Shown here: positions 41,986-51,722 of the stretch, one piece after another
Layout of the letters: every line of letters starts with the position of its first letter
Numbering within the stretch: the stretch's first letter is position 1
Assembly: GCA_029237695.1 (NCBI GenBank)
Contig: CM055272.1
Location: forward strand, 33,056,791 to 33,120,790
Source of the DNA: Conchocele bisecta
Taxonomy: Eukaryota > Mollusca > Bivalvia > Lucinida > Thyasiridae
Direction of reading: 5' to 3'
DNA: 64,000 bases
The notes under the pieces: model-generated
The model's input: the letters and a program-made list of their open reading frames with translations, nothing else
Told to the model about the DNA's origin: nothing
Database searches by the model: none
Made by a program: the position numbers and the translations under genes

Positions 41986-42070
41986 CAGATCAGACAGCAC
42001 AGATCAGACAGCACAGATCGCACAGATCAGACAGCACAGATGATCAGACAGCACAGATGAGCTGTCAGAT
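41986..42070. repeat. ACAGATCAGACAGC minisatellite
   Basis: About five imperfect 14-bp units of ACAGATCAGACAGC. Confidence 0.8.
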
Positions 42071-42147
42071 TTGGGCCCACTCTGTTCGCAATTGGTTCAC
42101 TGAGATAGGCAAGCTTAATGAGCAAATTTATTGGATTCTAATCCTAC

Positions 42148-42690
42148 TGTGTTTAACGGCCTATCAACAGGAAGGTCTTTTAAGGTCGGGCCAAGGGTTC
42201 GATCCCGTATGTATGGTTTTAAAGTTACTCTTTTTATTAAATTTTCCACCACATGGTCTTTATCAAAATAGTGTGATACTGTATGGGCAGTCGTATGTTT
42301 ATTTTTTATTTTCCTTTTCAAAAAACATGTTTTGACAGCACTTGAGAATCATTTCCAATGGAAATGATTCTCAAGTGCTGTCAAACCATGTTTTATTGAG
42401 AAACCTGCTGCATTGTGGGGAAATCTCAAAATCAGAACCGAAAATTTACATAGAAAAAAATAAATATATTCAGCCCTGAAATTAGAATAACCCGACCTGG
42501 TGCCAGGTCCATACCACACCCAAGTCACTTGGCCCCTTTCTCTAAAAAATAATAGGATTAGGTCCGTTACAATTTTATTACTCTCACATACAAGAATGCC
42601 AAAGACGTACCTGAGGGCCAAACCAGGTCTTCGTTCGGGATCACGATCGTCAAATTACCCATCGAATGCTCCCACCTGCCACCCACTATC
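42148..42690. repeat. Interspersed repeat K, copy 3, with an e-type hairpin inserted
   Basis: TTTAACGGCCTATCAACAGG to 'ggttcgatcccgtatg', then non-K sequence with the hairpin 42322-42394 (AACATGTTTTGACAGCACTT and complement), then K resumes at 'gctgcattgtggggaaatctc'. Confidence 0.65.
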
Positions 42691-43016
42691 CTTATATGGA
42701 CTTAGCCCTCTTTTTCGACAGACCCTCTCAATTGTTTTGAATATGGTAAGGTACTTTTTTCAACCACATGGCCAAATACACATTTCCTGAATCTGGGCAG
42801 ATATGTTCAAGACGAGCAAATACGGAATATTGATGAAGGCACTGCTCCCTGACTTTTGTCTCCAATTCAGCACAGATATTCAACAGAATGCAAACTTAAT
42901 TGCATTAGGTTGACACATAATTGCATTAGGTTGATGAAAATCTCTGCCGAGCAAAAGACACAACCAGTTTAGTTAATTTAGTCCTCCCCCAGGATAAAAC
43001 ACAGTATGAATTATCA
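42691..43016. other. No recognisable feature
   Basis: A 12-bp direct repeat 'ttgcattaggttga' occurs twice near 42900. Nothing else was noted. Confidence 0.35.
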
Positions 43017-43625
43017 TGGTAACTAGTTCTAGTGCCATTAATCCATTGAAGTCTGAATGGTTACAATACTTTTTATTGAAAAAATCTCATTATTTTGTTT
43101 ATTTCTCCATAAAAGTATATGTTGTTACCACTCATTTGAACCATCTCGTTGAGATTAGATGGTTCATATGAGTGGTAACAACATATACTTTCGAACAGAA
43201 ATAGAGAAAATTGGAGAGAACAAAATTGACATGGTAACTAGTTCTAGTGCCATTAATCCATTGAAGTCAGTATGGTTACAATACTTTTTATTGAAAAAAT
43301 CTCATTATTTTGTTTATATCTCCATAAAAATATATGTTGTTACCACTCATTTGAACCGTCTCTTCAAGACGGTTCATATGAGTGGTAACAACATATACTT
43401 TCAAACTGAAATAGAGAAAATAGGAGGGAAAAAAATTGACATGGTAACTAGTTCTAGTGCCATTAATCCATTGAAGTCTGAATGGTTACAATACTTTTTA
43501 TTGAAAAAAACTCATTATTTTGTTTATTTCTCCATAAACGTATATGTTGTTACCACTCATTTGAACCGTCTCGAATATGAGTGGTAACAACATATACTTT
43601 CAAACAAAAACAGAAAATAGTGGTG
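43017..43625. mobile_element. Three tandem copies of a ~212 bp hairpin MITE
   Basis: Units begin TGGTAACTAGTTCTAGTGCC near 43017, 43232 and 43442. Each contains GTATATGTTGTTACCACTCA and its complement, flanked by 'tttatttctcc' or 'tttatatctcc'. The three loops differ (CTCGTTGAGATTAGATGG, CTCTTCAAGACGG, and a loop lacking the right tip). It is the TTAACCCATT-type cassette in tandem form. Confidence 0.85.
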
Positions 43626-43755
43626 AAAAAAATCGACAAATTTTCATACAAATGTAATCATACAACGCAACAAGGTCATGTACAGGTACAAATGCACATA
43701 TACAATGGATATAAGGCTGGTGGGGGTGACGGTGGGGTTTTCAGTTCATTACATG

Positions 43756-43984
43756 TTAACCGATTTCATGGTGAGGATACGCCATTTTGTTTGTGGAAAA
43801 TCCTAAATATTTATTTTATATCAGGTCAGAAATAGATTCTGTGGCCAGCATTTGAACCGTTTCGTCGAGACGGTTCAAATGAGTGGTCACAACATATATT
43901 TTCATTGAGAAATAATATTAATAAAAATAAAATATTTAAAATATTTCATACCCGTAAAGGTGTATTCCACATGTAATGGGTTAA
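43756..43984. mobile_element. TTAA-type hairpin MITE, TTAACCGATTTCATG form
   Basis: TTAA (43756-43759) and TTAA (43981-43984) bound CCGATTTCATGGTGAGGATA and 'gtgtattccacatgtaatggg'. The central hairpin is TTTGAACCGTTTCGTCGAGA.... Confidence 0.75.
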
Positions 43985-44029
43985 GCATTGCATTTATAAT
44001 ACCCTTTCCTGCACTGCACATGTCTGAGA

Positions 44030-44146
44030 TGAGTCTCGTCGAGACGGTCCAAATGAGTGGAAACAATACTTCTGAGATGAACTAAAGAAATTTTTTTTCC
44101 TCAAAAGTTTCATACTACTTTTATTTTATCCAGCATATAATGGGTT
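44030..44146. mobile_element. Right part of a TTAA-type hairpin MITE
   Basis: 'gagtctcgtcgagacggtccaaatgagtgg' to 'cagcataTAATGGGTTA' corresponds to the right half of 43756-43984. Confidence 0.5.
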
Positions 44147-44189
44147 ACAACAGCTGTTGCAGCATGGCATTGCAGTTGGCTCGTTTATT

Positions 44190-44312
44190 TGTGGGTATTT
44201 AACGGCCTATCAACAGCTAAGGTCATTTAAGGCCGGGCTAACGGGTTTGATCCTGAATATGTACATCGAAAAATATATATATTCAGCCCTGAAATCAGAA
44301 TAACCTGACGTG
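44190..44312. repeat. Interspersed repeat K, copy 4
   Basis: 'tttaacggcctatcaacagc' to 'attcagccctgaaatcagaa'. Confidence 0.6.
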
Positions 44313-44510
44313 GGCATTGCAGTTGAAAAATTGCGGAGAAAAGGTACCATGTAACACGACAGTTTGTCATTTAGTCATGGAAGTAGCCGTATAGTTCGCC
44401 CTTCTTTCTATTAGCCAATCACTGGACAGTATTGTGCTCCACTTATTTCACATATTGCAACGTTTAACCCCAATAAGTTGTGTATTACCAGATTTAATGA
44501 TTAACCCTTC

Positions 44511-44667
44511 CTACGCTGTTGACGGAAATTGCCGTCTGCTGTTTTTCATTTTTGCTCCAGTGGAGACGATTCTCATGTGCTGTCAAAACCAGGTTTTTGT
44601 CGAGAAATATTGAAAATAAAACATTTCCAGCAGACGACAGCATTTAATTCAGCGTAGTAAGAGTTAA
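44511..44667. mobile_element. TTAA-type MITE, e-family relative
   Basis: TTAA (44511-44514) and TTAA (44664-44667) bound CCCTTCCTACGCTG and CAGCGTAGTAAGAG. Inner GCCGTCTGCTG and CAGCAGACGAC are inverted. Repeat M copy 1 reads GATTAACTG here, so TTAA is a duplicated target. Confidence 0.85.
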
Positions 44668-44672
44668 CTGTC

Positions 44673-44839
44673 CAGGCCCGTAGCCAGGGGGGGTCAGAGT
44701 GGTCGGACGACCCCCTCGCCCAGCCTCGAGGTCTATTGCTTTAGCCTCGAGGTCCACTTTTTTAGACCCCCCTAGATACCTCAGGCCCCTTGGGCCTTCG
44801 AAACGACCCCCCTTTCAAACAGGTCTGGCTACGGGCCTG
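44673..44839. mobile_element. hAT-like MITE (CAGGCCCGTAGCCAG)
   Basis: CAGGCCCGTAGCCAG and CTGGCTACGGGCCTG are exact inverted ends. CTGTC flanks both sides. The interior is C-rich 'gacccccctagatacc'. Confidence 0.8.
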
Positions 44840-45144
44840 CTGTCCGACAGAAAATGGAAACTCAATACGCGGATGGGATATTGCATTATACACTTGGCTG
44901 AACAATCAGTCAGTTACTGTTCACAGATTTTTCAGGTACTAAATTCTGCGGTCGCTCGCACTCCCTCACATTTAATTCCTTAAAAATCCAATATGTGAAC
45001 AATAACTTATACTGACTGTTCAAAGCCAATCGATTGTATCGTAATAGCCGGAAGTATTTGGACACCATTTATGTGGGGAAACACATAAAAGTATATAATT
45101 CCAGCACAAAAATATTTACACAATTCCCTAACATTTGATTGGCT

Positions 45145-45200
45145 CGTAGAAAATAAACAGCAGACGACAAAAGAATTAAGATAGCGGTCTAAGGCTTAAC
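45145..45200 (+). mobile_element. Right end of TTAA MITE family e
   Basis: GAAAATAAACAGCAGACGAC then GCGGTCTAAGGCTTAA. Confidence 0.6.
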
Positions 45201-45239
45201 ATTTATCTGGAGCTTCAGCTATTCATGATTTACAAATGT

Positions 45240-45472
45240 TTAACCCTTTTCATGCTGAGGATACGCCATTATGTTTGTTGAAAATAAATCCCAAATATTT
45301 TCCTTCTATGCGCTCAGAAGTATATGTCGCCACCACCATTTGAACCGTCTCATCGAGACGGTTCAAATGAGTGGTCACAACATATACTTTCACTGAGAAA
45401 TAACAAAAATCAAAATAAAACATTTAATAAATTTCATACCCGTAAAGGTGTATTCTGAAAGGAATGGGTTAA
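45240..45472. mobile_element. TTAA-type hairpin MITE, full form
   Basis: TTAA (45240-45243) CCCTTTTCATGCTGAGGATA on the left; 'gtgtattctgaaaggaatgggTTAA' on the right. The central hairpin GACCACTCATTTGAACCGTC and complement is bounded on the right by GAGAAATAA. Confidence 0.8.
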
Positions 45473-45481
45473 TCAAATGTT

Positions 45482-45731
45482 TTAACCCTTAGACCGCTAC
45501 TCACAACAATTGTCATCTGCTGTTGCTTTTATATCTTGCCTTATTTCTCAATAAAAACATGGTTTGACAGCACTTCAGAATCATTTCCAATGGAAATGAT
45601 TCTGAAGTGCTGTCGAAGCATGTTGTAAATTATTCTAAAGTGCGGTCAAACCATGTTTTTGACGATAAAAATGGAAAATAGAAAATAAACAGCAGACGAC
45701 AAAAAAAATAAGATAGCGGTCTAAGGGTTAA
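45482..45731. mobile_element. TTAA-type MITE family e, second intact copy
   Basis: TTAA (45482-45485) and TTAA (45728-45731) with CCCTTAGACCGCTA and TAGCGGTCTAAGGG. It is collinear with 17889-18138. Confidence 0.85.
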
Positions 45732-45884
45732 GGTACTTTTACTCAGCCAGCTTCCCCGGCAACTAAAGATCACTTCTCCTGTGTCGATTGGCAGCAGCAG
45801 CTGTGTGTATATGACACCATGTGATGATTGCAGGGACAATGCCGTGACAGCTTTTCATAAACCCAGGCTATAAACAATACCTGG

Positions 45885-46020
45885 CTCTTGATGTCAAGTT
45901 AATCAGGCTTGGCTGTGAATGAAACATGTTTCCAAGTGAGTCGGATAAACTTGATATCAAAAGTAGGTCGTCGGACCAGCAATTGTGTGATGGACAGACA
46001 GATAGACGGACCCACAGACA
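45885..46020. repeat. Fragments: palindromic repeat arm and HINE microsatellite
   Basis: 'gatgtcaagttaatcaggc' and GGATAAACTTGATATCAAAAG repeat the arms of 40500-40630. The following 'ggacagacagatagacggac' is HINE-type microsatellite. Confidence 0.4.
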
Positions 46021-46130
46021 AGTACAAATGATATTTCAAATACGGCAGTCATCCGGGGAAAAAACAAATGTTGCAACATCAAAATCCATTGAGCAATGTG
46101 CACGCCCCTTTCAAAGCACAAATGTGACTG

Positions 46131-46206
46131 ATTGAAAAAATAGGGATTATGGGATTATGGGGTGCATCAGCTGATGCACCCCATAATCCCTATTTTTTCA
46201 ATCAGT
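46131..46206. mobile_element. Near-perfect palindrome with a tandem 9-bp duplication in one arm
   Basis: TGATTGAAAAAATAGGGATT is mirrored by AATCCCTATTTTTTCAATCA, centre GCATCAGCTGATGC. The left arm has an extra GGATTATG-type repeat. Confidence 0.8.
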
Positions 46207-46211
46207 CCGCT

Positions 46212-46443
46212 CTGGGTCTGGGGGCTGTTTCACTAAATGTCATACGACTAAAATGTTTGTAAGTGAAAATTTATGATAGTCTGTGAATTTCAGATTAACA
46301 ATGTTTTCTTGTAAACAATTATTGGATTTACATTTATTGAGAGCAGCCTATGTTCAATAAATGTAAATCCATCAATTGAAATTTCCAGACGATAAAAAAA
46401 TGTGCACTTACAAACATTTTAGTCGTAAAAGTTCAGTGAAACT
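46212..46443. mobile_element. MITE family g copy
   Basis: GGGCTGTTTCACTAAATGTC to 'aaaagttcagtgaaac'. The tip is shortened to GAGCAGCCTATG. Confidence 0.65.
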
Positions 46444-46740
46444 CTGGTCACGGCGCTGGATGCCTTTATATATTATCATCCAGCTCCTTTGACATTCTAA
46501 CATACTGCAGGTCCACACCCACAACAACCCACCACCACCCCCCTGTTACTGGTCACACCTACCTATTTATTCTTATAAACACCCTCCAACCCGCCAGGCT
46601 ATGCAAGTTATTAAAATTATTTGACCGTTCTGATATCATTGTATTATTTGAAAAACAGAATATTTTACTGGAAGTATATGTGGTGGGGAGGCTACTATTA
46701 GTGAGATTTTTTATGAGAATAAATATGGTATATGCACAAT

Positions 46741-47379
46741 CAGAGCTCCAGATAAGCTGGGTATTTGCTTAAATACCCAACTAAAATTGCCAAAAACCCA
46801 ATTGAAATCAGAAGTAGCGTCGAGTATCAAAAAGCAATAAATAACAAGAATTCCGCAGAATCAAATGTCTCGCTTTGTTCCACCTTGACCTTGACCCTGG
46901 GGCCTTGACTTTGACCCTGGGACCCCGAGAATAGTCCTATATTCATGTACATATCATAGTAAAGGTATGTATAAAGTTTGATGACGGTAGCTGATAAAGT
47001 GTTGAAGTAATGACCATAACACGAAAACATAACATTGAATGATGATGCCGCCGCCGACTCCGACGACGACGCCGCCGCCGACTCCGGAAAAGCAAAACCT
47101 ATGTCTCGCTTCCGCTTTCGCGGGCGAGACAAAAATACCTTTATCATGCTGCAGAAAACAATAAACAGACCACAAATATATCATATTTTTCTTATTGTCC
47201 AAGGAGACAATTCTAATGAAATGTAAGAAGTGTTTTCATTTCGAAGCAAACTTTTCAATAATTGATGTGTAAACAGTAGTGTGATTTTATTTTACAAAAT
47301 TAAAATTTTGAAATACCCAATTGCTTCAGAAATGATGGAGTGACAATACTCAAATACTAATTCCTTATCTGGAGCCCTG
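46741..47379. mobile_element. hAT-like MITE family f, copy 6, with 8-bp TSD, split by a HINE
   Basis: CAGAGCTCCAGATAAGCTGG (46741) to TTCCTTATCTGGAGCCCTG (47379). The 8-mer TGCACAAT lies directly on both sides, a perfect hAT-type duplication. The body is cut at 'aaaagcaataaa' by the HINE and resumes at 'tacctttatcatgctgcag'. Confidence 0.9.
46844..47131 (+). mobile_element. HINE, ATGTCTCGCT/GGCGAGACA class, compact
   Basis: The 5' end is ACAAGAATTCCGCAG. ATGTCTCGC (46865-46873) pairs with GCGAGACA within GGGCGAGACA (47122-47131). The hairpin is 47101-47131. There is one core unit with TTGACCTTGACCCTGGG, and the microsatellite is CGCCGCCGACTCCGACG-like. Confidence 0.85.
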
Positions 47380-47486
47380 TGCACAATGCTCTCTCACATT
47401 CAGATCAATTTATCTTGCTACTACACACTACTAACAAAAAGCTATTGGTACAGTAGTGATCATGATAATCACAGATGTACAAATAG

Positions 47487-47800
47487 AGAATAGTAGGTTA
47501 GTGCCGTGAATGGGAAACAATATCTGGCAAGGCTTAGGAAACGGGATGGGCGAGGCTCTACCGAGCACATCCCGTTTCAGTGCCGCGCCAGATATTTTTT
47601 CCCATTCACAGCACTAACCTACTATTTTATTTATCCCATCAACACCATACAAATGGCTTTAAAATGCAAAAAATAAAAAATAACCCCAGCCACCGCACAT
47701 ATTCATACGCAGTGATTAGGTCGTATTAACAGGATATCAAAAATGTTTCACGGCACCAATGTTTCATGGCGCATACGCACTGTGTTGACGGGATAAATGC
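47487..47800. mobile_element. MITE family j copy
   Basis: 'gagaatagtaggttagtgccgtg' to TTGACGGGATAAA. The inner palindrome is ACGGGATGGGCGAGGCTCTACCGAGCACATCCCGT. Confidence 0.7.
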
Positions 47801-47883
47801 TATTCCACAGCAATGTCTGATTCATTGAATTGCAACTGTGCAGACTCTGATCAAACTGCACTGATACGCAGGCTGATCTGGGG

Positions 47884-48337
47884 CTGAGCCACAGGCATTC
47901 GGCGTGTTTCGGCTTTCATCGGTATAACTATATATATATGAACAAGGCTTCTAACTTTGGTAGGACACGACCTTGTATCATAACAAATTCCGCGATTTTA
48001 TTAACGCTAATGTGAATATTTTGGTGGAAAGGGCACATGTTCATTTGAGAATTATCGAATTACAGCTACGTTTCCTAGGTCGAACACAACCTCGTATCAT
48101 AACAAATGAAACAATGTGTTTACGGCTCTAACGTCAATATTGTAGTGGCAAGTTCATATGATCATTTGAAAATTATCGTTATCCTGCAGAAATACATAGA
48201 ATGCATAGGAAATTTTAAACCTGTTATTTTGTGTTATCATACGAGGTCGAATCCGACCAAACTTAGAAGCCTTGTTCATATATAAAGAGTTATACCGATG
48301 AAAGCCGAAACATGCCGAATGCCTATGGCTGGGCTGA
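47884..48337. mobile_element. Long-TIR MITE (~110 bp TIRs) with ~9-bp flanking repeat
   Basis: AGGCATTCGGCGTGTTTCGG...GAACAAGGCTTCTAA is inverted as TTAGAAGCCTTGTTCATATA...GCCGAATGCCTA. GGGCTGAGC lies on both sides. Long TIRs and a ~9 bp duplication are typical of Mutator-like elements. It is inserted in a Q-repeat fragment (47825-47885). Confidence 0.75.
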
Positions 48338-48560
48338 GCTAGATGCAAACATCATAAGGTCAATCAATTTTCTCAAACGGCTCTAAGTTCACAAGCACTA
48401 AGTGGCTGGAGATAACCCCATGATGGCATCTTATGTGTCTAGTACAAGTTATGTCCCTTGCACTTATTCTTCTTTATTTCCCATGAATGGCTAACCTTGT
48501 TTACCTATTTAAATTAACCTTTCAGATGTCCATGACACAATTATTGCTTTTTATTTTCTC
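48338..48560. other. No recognisable feature
   Basis: Nothing supportable was seen. Confidence 0.35.
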
Positions 48561-49290
48561 GACAGGTGTCGGGGTCGTTTCGACCATGTTACCTGTTCGC
48601 CCCGGGTTGTTTCGGACCGGGTCGTTTCACCCTGGTCGAAAATGTGGTATATGTATGGTCTGGTCGGGTCGTTTCACCCCTGTTTGAAAACGGGAAATAT
48701 ATATAAATACTTTGTTTGAAATACCGCACATGTTGTGTATTATTCATGTATTCTATAATCATACACTGTAACATGTTCGTTATAAATACACATGTCGTGT
48801 CTCAATTATGTTTCATAGGTATTTTTACCTGATTTATGTTGTGCCCATTATGTCATTACGTGAATGTAACCTTGTAGTTTTTTTGACGTGTTTTAATACC
48901 TTTAATTGAACAGATCGTCGGTGACCCCTTCACTCAGCTTGCGTCCGTCCACGCTTTCGTGCAGATCGATAGATGGTGTGCGGTAGCAGTTCCCGCTGGC
49001 GTTCGCATTGATGTCACGTCGACAGAAGGCGGATACTTAACGTGTTATATTTAATCAGTAATAACTTATTAATTCATGTCATTTATAACACAGATATTCA
49101 TGTTGTCTGTACATGACCTGGTCAGCCTTCCAGCTTCATGTCCGGACGAACAACGACATGGAAGGTACGAGACACTATATATATCAACATGTGTAAATCT
49201 TTATAACAACAATATAAATTATACATATAGCACAACTTTTAAGTCACAAACACTAATATCCTTTATGGTATGTACTCATATCAACTGTTG

Positions 49291-49557
49291 CAGGCTGGCA
49301 CTATCAGATGAATCACCGTGCAGGCCAGGCAGGACTGGAGATCTACAGACTCCATGGTGCCACTACTGTGGCGGGAGGCGGACCTTGTCGACGCGAACGT
49401 CATGGCGGAGGACATCAGCGAGAAGAAGTACGGACAGGCTCTTCGGGGCTTGACACTCGACTACAGGAGGCCTGGAGCCAGTACATGGACAACACCATCT
49501 CGACCACGTCCTTTCTTCATCGCAGTGAGAATCGTAGCTGGTTTGTATCATATTAAA
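49291..49557 (+). pseudogene. Mutator-like transposase C-terminal exon, frameshifted
   Basis: The block follows an acceptor-like 'caactgttgcag' and ends at AAAG|GTAAAT. The first frame reads WHYQMNHRAGQAG. The +1 frame then reads VPLLWREADLVDANVM and SEKKYGQALRG. The first frame then resumes with LQEAWSQYMDNTIST. This order (WH-x-x-N-R-A, a hydrophobic-LHxEA-like helix, a basic EKK segment, a QxxWxxY segment) is that of the region after the catalytic core in Mutator-like transposases of invertebrates. At least two frameshifts make it non-functional. Confidence in the family is moderate because no catalytic residue is visible. Confidence 0.5.
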
Positions 49558-49861
49558 GGTAAATATATTACCTGCACCCGAATCAATTATGAAAGTTGTC
49601 GATATCTTATAAATTATAAATAGTGTACACCAGCAAAATGCACTTTACTAACAAATATTGATTTCTCTAAATAATTATTTATTTATTGTTATCATTTTAT
49701 AGAAACCGCAGTTATCAAGGTATTTATGATAATTGTGTATATTTATTACATTATTGTTACATGGTTTCCGTTGTTTGCACATATGTATATGTGCAAACAA
49801 ATAGCGCGTGCTGTTTGCACATGGCTTTAGGCAATGCTCATTCCGGGTAATGGAAGTGCCT

Positions 49862-49932
49862 TCATGACGTCACTACGCGGAAGTGCCTTCATGACGTCAC
49901 TACTTCATGATGTTCATGACGTTCATGACGTG
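49862..49932. promoter_or_regulatory. Repeated TGACGTCA/TGACGT words
   Basis: AGTGCCTTCATGACGTCACT occurs twice (about 49856 and 49883), followed by two 'catgacgt' words. They are CRE-like sites inside the decayed transposon. A role is speculative. Confidence 0.25.
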
Positions 49933-50677
49933 GCCCCGGAATATGCATACCGAAAATTATCTACGTGAATGGGACGATTTTATAAAAGTACTGAAAATAC
50001 TGAATATAATGCTCAAATTACATCAGTTTTTTGTTGGAAATGTAACAATAACGTTTGATCATGTTATAATGACATATCTAATGGTCTTATTTGTCCAATC
50101 TGATCTTTAACGGCCCTTTTCAGGGCCAATATTTTTGGGCTGGCTTATATGATGCTCATAAAGTATTATATAATATAATATGTATGTTATGTTTATGCTT
50201 ATTTTATGTGCATCACACCTGTCACACCTCCATGTGGTGCCAGCTGGTAACACGATTTCATATAATAATTTTGACTCATTTGAAATCGTGGCGAACGTGA
50301 CAGGATATATTGTATCTGAGTAATACGAATGTGTTACCTATATATTTCTTAGTCACTGAATTATATTTGTTAATGTATTACAATATTTCTATACATTATA
50401 TATATAGGGGCGAAACGACCCGGTGCGAACGGGAATAAGGGCGAAACGACCCGGGTTGCGAACGGGATTATGGGCAAAACGACCCGGGACCTTCTAGACA
50501 CTGATTTTGAAAACCAGCCACACGTTGCATGAATGATGTAGAAACTTGGCAAGAGTAAAATGTGGAATTATTTAAATTTCGAAATAATTATGGGAAGATT
50601 ATCAATATCAGTTTCCAGAAAATGTTCAAATGCAAAAACTTATGAAATCTTATGGAATGGCCTGATTTGTAATGAAC

Positions 50678-50868
50678 AGGGCTCCAGTTAAGGTGCATAA
50701 TTTGACCAACTTGGGGTGAAATTTTGTTATTTCTTCATCAAAAATGGCAAATTGGGAGTCCTTTAGAATCGTCTCATTGAGACGATTCTAAAGCACTCCC
50801 AACTTGCCATTTTTGATGGAGAAACAAGAAGTTTACCTCCAAATTACGCACCTTAACTGGAGCTCTGA
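50678..50868. mobile_element. hAT-like MITE (CAGGGCTCCAGTTAAGGTGC)
   Basis: CAGGGCTCCAGTTAAGGTGC and GCACCTTAACTGGAGCTCTG are inverted ends. The central palindrome is CTTTAGAATCGTCTCATTGA.... with flanks 'tatttcttcatc' and 'gatggagaaacaag'. Its centre is related to those of the TTAA MITEs. Confidence 0.85.
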
Positions 50869-50984
50869 ATTAATCAAGAATTCTTATGAGAGGTGAATGT
50901 AATATGATCATGTAACAATGTAGTATTGTTTTTCTTCCTTCTTAAATAGGGAACAAATGATACAAAATAAAACAAATTAAAAAA

Positions 50985-51256
50985 AAATCTTTTTTGAGCT
51001 GCAAAAATGCAGCTTAACTAAGTAAATTTTCAACTTTATTACAGTATACTTTCAGTACTGAATTTGAAAATCAATGCGTATTTTCACATTGCTGTGAGTA
51101 TTTTGTACTCCCACTTTTGATAATCAATAATAATAATAATAGACTATATTTAATGAGGGTGACTCATTTAGGCAAAGCCTAATCATCCCTCATCAATGCG
51201 TATTCTGCTAAAATAAGTGTATAATATGCCAATACACATGTTATCTAGAGCTCTGG
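50985..51256. mobile_element. MITE family cc copy (CTCTAGATAACATGTGTATTGG end)
   Basis: TTTTTGAGCTGCAAAAATGC to 'gccaatacacatgttatctagagctctg', collinear with the right half of 53718-54206. A ~60 bp extra palindrome (ATGAGGGTGACTCATTTAGG) is present near 51160. Confidence 0.65.
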
Positions 51257-51277
51257 ATATTGTAAGTTAGGACTTAC

Positions 51278-51462
51278 CAGCATCAGGTCGTCAGGGGTGC
51301 TAGACGTTGGCTCCATACTCTGGTCGTCGGGCGTGTACGTACTGGGGCACGGTTGCCACGGCTCGGTGGGCGGTGGTTGGGGTGGGCCCGTCTGCTCCCA
51401 CCCATCAACATCGCTCTGTTTGTGTGCCCCACCGTGATGGTACTCTTCCATTCGTGGTGACC
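51278..51462 (-). CDS. Candidate internal exon of an unidentified host gene
   Basis: On the minus strand a polypyrimidine-like stretch and TTGGTTGCAG precede the exon, and CTG|GTAAGTC follows it; both fit metazoan splice sites. The 185-nt exon is open in one frame: a split codon, then about 61 codons, ending in phase 0. The product is rich in P, E, S, T and D, with segments MEEYHHGGAHKQSDVDGW and TYTPDDQSMEPTSSTPDDLM. Such acidic, proline-rich stretches are often disordered regions of regulatory proteins, but I do not recognise the family. G+C and codon use differ clearly from the surrounding A+T-rich repeats. If real, much of the window is intronic to a minus-strand gene. Confidence 0.6.
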
Positions 51463-51549
51463 CTGCAACCAAGGAGACATATATTATTTTATCTGGTAAC
51501 AAGCTTTGTATTCGCTTAATAATGTACTGACTAATAACATAATGTTGTA

Positions 51550-51720
51550 TCATGTGACCTTAACCCCGGGCTTAGCAGGGGCTGGACGATCATGGATTTG
51601 TCGCAGGGCAGTAGAGGAGCAATGCGTGTGTGAAATATCAAGCAGATCCGTGTAAGGAAACATAAATTTTAAGACATTTACCCGACGTAATTCGGTGGCG
51701 GGCATAATGAGTTTACTGAT
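51550..51720 (+). mobile_element. HINE core-unit fragment
   Basis: 'gtgaccttaaccccgggctta', 'ggctggacgatcatggattt' and 'gtgtgtgaaatatcaagcag' resemble the core units of 15177-16260. Ends were not found. Confidence 0.5.
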
Positions 51721-51722
51721 TT

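Larger units (their letters stand above)
44455..45015. repeat. Interspersed repeat M, copy 2, carrying two side-by-side insertions
   Basis: 'attaccagatttaatgattaac' and 'cactcccttgg-cac' type blocks match the reverse complement of 22060-22400. Between GATTAA and CTGTCCGAC it holds the elements 44511-44667 and 44673-44839, both absent from copy 1. Confidence 0.65.
48565..50492 (+). mobile_element. Decayed Mutator-like DNA transposon with GGGTCGTTTCGCCC terminal arrays
   Basis: The left end carries three 'ggtcgtttc-acc' motifs (48572-48680). The right end carries three complementary 'ggcgaaacgacccggt' motifs (50403-50492), together forming complex inverted termini about 1.9 kb apart. Between them a transposase-like exon is recognisable (49291-49557), and part of an upstream one may be at 49093-49164. 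The termini may lie a few bases outside these limits. The Mutator assignment is inferred from the protein fragment. Confidence 0.55.
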
